Shown in pieces: positions 4,973 through 7,956 of a stretch of 7,956 nt of DNA. Location: assembly GCA_937894515.1 (NCBI GenBank), contig CALCRH010000357.1, forward strand, positions 1 to 7,956, in the 5' to 3' direction. Numbering within the stretch: the stretch's first letter is position 1; each line of letters begins with the position of its first letter. The notes beneath the pieces were generated by a model. It was not told the DNA's origin, searched no databases, and was given only the letters and a program-made list of their open reading frames with translations. The stretch comes from an uncultured Clostridia bacterium. GTDB taxonomy: Bacteria; Bacillota; Clostridia; Oscillospirales; Oscillospiraceae. The translations under genes and the position numbers were made by a program.

Positions 4973-7956
4973 ATGCCGAGTAAATACCAGATGATTGTTG
5001 AACTGGAATCGCTTACGGCACATGACATTACCTCCCATCCTCATTTGTATCCGGCATTCCTGACAACGGCGGCAAATAACTATAAGTACACTTTCAGAGA
5101 GCAGCTTCTTATTTACGCACAAAAGCCCGATGCAACGGCCTGTGCGGATGTAGAAACTTGGAACAAGCTCGGTCGCTGGGTGAACAAAGGCACGAAAGGC
5201 ATTGCTCTTTTGGTTGACCGGGATATTCCGTATAAGCTCCGCCATGTCTTTGATATTTCCAACACCAACAGTCTGTACGGTCACGAGGTCAAGGTATGGC
5301 AGATGAAAGAACAGCACGAAGATGCCGTTCTCGATGCTCTGGAAGACAGCTTCGGTGAACTTGAACACAGAGATAACTTTGCAGAGGCACTTATTGAGGT
5401 CGCCGGAACGGTCGTGCAAGACAATATGCCCGACTATCTTGAAATGCTCCAAAATGCCAAACACGGCAGTTTCCTTGAAGATATTGACGAACTCAATACG
5501 GAGGTATGGTTCAAAGACCTTCTGAAAAACGGTGTCGCATATATGCTGATGGAAAGGTGCGGATATGATCCGCAGCCGTTCTTTGACACCGATGATTTCC
5601 GTGAGGTAGTCAATTTCAATACGCCGGATACCGTTAATATTCTCGGCTGTGCCACAAGCGAAATCGGTGAAATGGTACTGCGTGAGATCGAGGCAACGGT
5701 GCGGAGTGCGGAGCGTGATGAAAAACGGCAAAATCGCACATTTGCGAAAACCGAAAACAAAGAGCATAATAATGGCGACAAAGAAAAAGCCGAAAGGAGT
5801 AATGAAAATGTCACTGACTTACACCAAAGTGGGAGATTACGAACTCCCGAACCTGAGCGTTCCGGAGAGTCCGAAGATCGGAAAGTATGGAATGTTGCGG
5901 CACACCTTCCTCAGAAATCACAGGAAGACCGAGTTCAGCGGACTGATGCTGTCGGGCAAGATGAACAGTCATCTGGAGGAAATCGACCGTCAGGCAACCG
6001 AGATGATGGAATCGCTCACGAAGCAGATGGCACAGACCGAGCAAGTGAACGAGAAACTCAAAGCGACGGATCAGATGAAGTGGGTTCAGTTGATGAACAA
6101 CATTCGGAACCGGGCGGAGGAAATCGTGATGAAGGAACTGATTTACGCCTAACTGACCATCTTCCCACCGAAGAAGAACAAAAGCAAATCATAGCAGAAG
6201 CGGAGACTGAAAAGGCCTCCGCTTTTACTATTTCACAGGAAGAAATTGATGCCGTTTTGACTCGTGGAAGCGGTGTTTATGAGGGTAAATACCGTATCTT
6301 AGAACAGTATCTCAAGAAGGAAACCTCTGCCGAAAACATCAAGTTTCTCAAAGAAGAATATGGTATCGGCGGTGCTTATCCTGCGGTAACTCATCTGGAT
6401 ATTGATGAAAGCCACGATGGGAAAGGCATCAAAATCAGTCGAGGTAATATTGCTCACCCCGATGCTGAAATCCTGCTTGGATGGAATAAGGTAGAAAAGC
6501 GTATCGGTGAACTTATCAAGACAGACCATTATCTGAATAGTGCCGAAAAGGAATACTATCCCGAATATGCCCGCAAAGAAATGGCACGAAAGGAACGCTC
6601 TGTTATCGGGCAAGAGTTCATTTCCATCATTCGAGATTACAACGACTTTCAAAAGCAGCTTGGCAATGATGGAGCAATGCTGAATCAGTATGTTCTGTCC
6701 GACTGCGGACAGTGCTTTATGATTGGTCAGAAAAAAACAACCGCACTTAGAACAAACGGCGATTTTATCATTCCGCTGATGCGTGAAGCAATGGAAAAGG
6801 TGCTTGCCGAAAACACGCACCACAAGGACAGAGCCGCTTCAATGCTTGCACAGCTTCACGGTGTTCACGCACAGAAGTTGGAGCCGACCTATGACGAACT
6901 GAACCCGCCTCCCGAACCCGAAAAGGAATACAAGTTTTCTCTCGGTGATACGGTGTTCATCGGCGCACAGGAATATGAAATCATATCCCTTGACGGAGAT
7001 AATGTAACTCTGTTTGATACGGAGTTTCCTCTGCTCAATAAGGATATGCCCCGTGCCGAGTTTGACGCAAAGGTCAAGGAAAACCCGCTGAATGACAAGT
7101 ATCTGCAAGTGGTTGAGGAAAAGACCGAAGATGCACCCATATCGCCGGATGATGACAACACACGGACAAGAATTGTGCTGAACACCGGTGATTTGTTGGT
7201 TCATTGGATGTACTACAATCCCGATGCGGATTCCGGCGGACAGTATGTAGTCGGTGATTTGCCGTTCCGTGAATACAAGGCATTGATTGAGTCTTATGAC
7301 ATCGCCAATCACCCCGAAAAAGCCGATGCTTTCCGTGATGAACTGGAAGAAATGTCCGACCAGTATCTCGGTGATGTCAACACGAGTGCTTTTTACGATG
7401 CCGAAAATGATTACGAGCTTGGGTATGACTACCTCGACTTTACACCGAGAAATATCATCGCCATAAACAAAGACATCCTCGATTATGAAACAAAGCATAT
7501 CAAGTATGCTGCGAATCGTGATATTTATGATCGTGAGACCGTAATTGTTGGGGATGTGCTTGACAGTCTCAAAATGGATGATGTTAGGTTCTACTATGAT
7601 GAGAACGGCATCGCAGCGACAGACTCTATGGGTAATGAATGGCACGGCAAGGACTTCTTTAATTTTCTTGTAGAGGATGCTATCACTTTTGAGAAAGACG
7701 GAAGCGTTGTTGGTATGTCCGAAGAACTTGCAAAGGATTTCGGACAACTCTGCGAACTGAATGGCGTTGAGTTCAGAGATCATTTTGTATCTCCGTTTGA
7801 CGAATATGAGATGGTCAAGAAAGAAAATCCCGATGCCGTTGTCGTTTACAAAGTCGGAGATTTCTTTGAAATGTTCGGTGAGCGAGATACACAGATCGCT
7901 CATGAGGTTCTCGGACTGGTTATTACCAAAAGAGAGTTTACCAACAAATCTATCAC
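4973..7956 (+). CDS. N-terminal part of a giant LtrC/SNF2-type polyvalent protein, 3' end outside the window
   Basis: The frame is open for 994 codons to the right edge without a stop. Residues about 20-80 have NYKYTFREQLLIYAQKPDA, then W63 in TWNKLGRWVNKGTKG, the pattern of the ArdC-like ssDNA-binding N-terminus found in LtrC-type proteins. Residues 110-265 form a mixed alpha/beta region (EDAVLDALEDSFGEL; NILGCATSEIGEMVLREIEATV). Residues 279-393 are Gly/Arg/Glu/Ser-rich, probably disordered, and overprinted by tnpV. Residues 400-520 hold a conserved-looking block with FTISQEEIDAVLTRGSGVYE and LLGWNKVEKRIGELI. Residues 650-713 look like a small beta-barrel module (FSLGDTVFIGAQEYEIISLDG). Residues 940-994 resemble MutS domain I, with GDFFEMF at 962-968. 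In relatives the helicase and DNA methylase domains come later in the chain; they are not visible here. Expected role: handling or protecting DNA after conjugative transfer (inference). Confidence 0.8.
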   Translation, partial: MPSKYQMIVELESLTAHDITSHPHLYPAFLTTAANNYKYTFREQLLIYAQKPDATACADVETWNKLGRWVNKGTKGIALLVDRDIPYKLRHVFDISNTNSLYGHEVKVWQMKEQHEDAVLDALEDSFGELEHRDNFAEALIEVAGTVVQDNMPDYLEMLQNAKHGSFLEDIDELNTEVWFKDLLKNGVAYMLMERCGYDPQPFFDTDDFREVVNFNTPDTVNILGCATSEIGEMVLREIEATVRSAERDEKRQNRTFAKTENKEHNNGDKEKAERSNENVTDLHQSGRLRTPEPERSGESEDRKVWNVAAHLPQKSQEDRVQRTDAVGQDEQSSGGNRPSGNRDDGIAHEADGTDRASERETQSDGSDEVGSVDEQHSEPGGGNRDEGTDLRLTDHLPTEEEQKQIIAEAETEKASAFTISQEEIDAVLTRGSGVYEGKYRILEQYLKKETSAENIKFLKEEYGIGGAYPAVTHLDIDESHDGKGIKISRGNIAHPDAEILLGWNKVEKRIGELIKTDHYLNSAEKEYYPEYARKEMARKERSVIGQEFISIIRDYNDFQKQLGNDGAMLNQYVLSDCGQCFMIGQKKTTALRTNGDFIIPLMREAMEKVLAENTHHKDRAASMLAQLHGVHAQKLEPTYDELNPPPEPEKEYKFSLGDTVFIGAQEYEIISLDGDNVTLFDTEFPLLNKDMPRAEFDAKVKENPLNDKYLQVVEEKTEDAPISPDDDNTRTRIVLNTGDLLVHWMYYNPDADSGGQYVVGDLPFREYKALIESYDIANHPEKADAFRDELEEMSDQYLGDVNTSAFYDAENDYELGYDYLDFTPRNIIAINKDILDYETKHIKYAANRDIYDRETVIVGDVLDSLKMDDVRFYYDENGIAATDSMGNEWHGKDFFNFLVEDAITFEKDGSVVGMSEELAKDFGQLCELNGVEFRDHFVSPFDEYEMVKKENPDAVVVYKVGDFFEMFGERDTQIAHEVLGLVITKREFTNKSI
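5793..5799 (+). promoter_or_regulatory. Internal ribosome binding site for tnpV
   Basis: AAAGGAG lies inside the giant gene, 8 bases before the ATG at 5808. A second in-frame ATG at 5802 is only 2 bases away and is too close. Optimal spacing at exactly the point where TnpV homology begins argues that the nested gene is translated on its own. Confidence 0.75.
5808..6152 (+). CDS. tnpV: TnpV-family transposon protein, nested in another frame of the giant gene (114 aa)
   Basis: The protein has the complete layout of the TnpV family (named from Tn4451/Tn4453): YTKVGDYELPNLSVPE at residues 5-20, IGKYGMLRHTFLRNHR at 24-39, LMLSGKMNSHLEEIDRQA, a long Glu/Gln-rich helix, LKATDQMKWVQLMNNIRNRA and the terminal EEIVMKELIYA. 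Length (114) and both ends fit an intact single-domain member. The start at 5808 is set by AAAGGAG 8 bases upstream; the frame is open further up, but that part (LRKPKTKSIIMATKKKPKG) is not family-like. Family function is poorly defined; it is mostly helical and cytoplasmic. The whole gene lies within the giant gene, shifted by one base, so every base codes for two proteins. About three quarters of third positions are G or C and only about 13 of 114 codons end in T. Identity is by remembered motifs; the structure of the overlap is seen directly. Confidence 0.8.
   Translation: MSLTYTKVGDYELPNLSVPESPKIGKYGMLRHTFLRNHRKTEFSGLMLSGKMNSHLEEIDRQATEMMESLTKQMAQTEQVNEKLKATDQMKWVQLMNNIRNRAEEIVMKELIYA
6198..6226 (+). 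terminator. Terminator-like hairpin just after the tnpV stop, inside the giant gene
   Basis: AAGCGGAG (6198-6205) pairs with CTCCGCTT (6217-6224). Inside this 8-bp stem, after an A-C mismatch, two more pairs close a GAAAA loop. The 3' arm runs into TTTT (6223-6226). It has the shape of a modest intrinsic terminator 46 bases past the tnpV stop, yet it is coding sequence for the giant protein (residues about 409-418). The T-run is short, so efficiency would be low; it may be chance. Confidence 0.4.

Noticed and set aside
4952..5767. 271-codon open frame on the minus strand
   Set aside because: Antisense to the N-terminal part of the giant gene, whose protein is clearly family-like; no start signal or domain is seen.
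5649..5807. Longer N-terminus for TnpV from upstream in-frame ATGs (5649 or 5772)
   Set aside because: The extension is basic and not family-like, neither ATG has a good ribosome binding site, and the AAAGGAG before 5808 is placed exactly for the family start.
6839..7903. 354-codon open frame on the minus strand
   Set aside because: It is antisense to the giant gene, has no ribosome binding site or recognisable family, and is rich in Ile, Val and Phe as expected for the complement of acidic, GAT/GAA-rich coding sequence.
1..7956. CRISPR arrays, tRNA or rRNA genes, insertion-sequence ends, origins, confident promoters
   Set aside because: I saw no spaced direct repeats, cloverleaf or rRNA-like segments, terminal inverted repeats or clear -35/-10 pairs. 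Almost all bases are coding.

Overview
The window looks like part of an integrative and conjugative element (Tn1549-like group) or a related mobile island from a gut-type Firmicute, most likely Clostridia. This rests on recalled protein-family resemblance, strong AGGAGG-type ribosome binding sites, moderate GC content and tightly packed genes that all lie on the + strand. No integrase, relaxase or type IV secretion gene lies in the window, so the mobile-element call is an inference from the accessory genes.

Layout. Bases 2-1537 hold the 3' part of a large secreted or surface protein built of beta-sandwich (CARDB-like) repeats. It is followed at once by a 27-residue single-span membrane peptide (1552-1635) and a 13-bp hairpin (1646-1675). 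From 1696 to 4955 runs a seven-gene operon of small conserved accessory proteins. Five of its six junctions are 4-base ATGA overlaps, and the sixth is a 23-base overlap. The genes are: a 205-residue and a 368-residue protein of unknown function, a DpnD/PcfM-like protein, a 48-residue zinc ribbon, a 187-residue unknown protein, a probable LPD28-type protein and a winged-helix DNA-binding protein. Behind its own strong ribosome binding site, a very large gene starts at 4973 and runs off the right edge after 994 codons. It matches the N-terminal part of the giant LtrC/SNF2-type (helicase and DNA methylase) polyvalent proteins of these elements. An ArdC-like N-terminal region and a MutS-domain-I-like segment at the right edge are visible.

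The most striking feature is inside the giant gene. A complete tnpV-family gene (5808-6152) lies on the same strand in another reading frame, with a well-spaced ribosome binding site and a terminator-like hairpin just after its stop. The giant protein's frame stays open throughout and there encodes a hydrophilic, probably disordered linker. This is a true same-strand dual-coding region of 345 bases.

How the parts may work together (inference): proteins of this kind are thought to enter or protect the new host during conjugation (anti-restriction, ssDNA handling, methylation, helicase). The small operon genes resemble modules that elsewhere are fused in large polyvalent proteins, and the winged-helix protein just before the giant gene may regulate this block.
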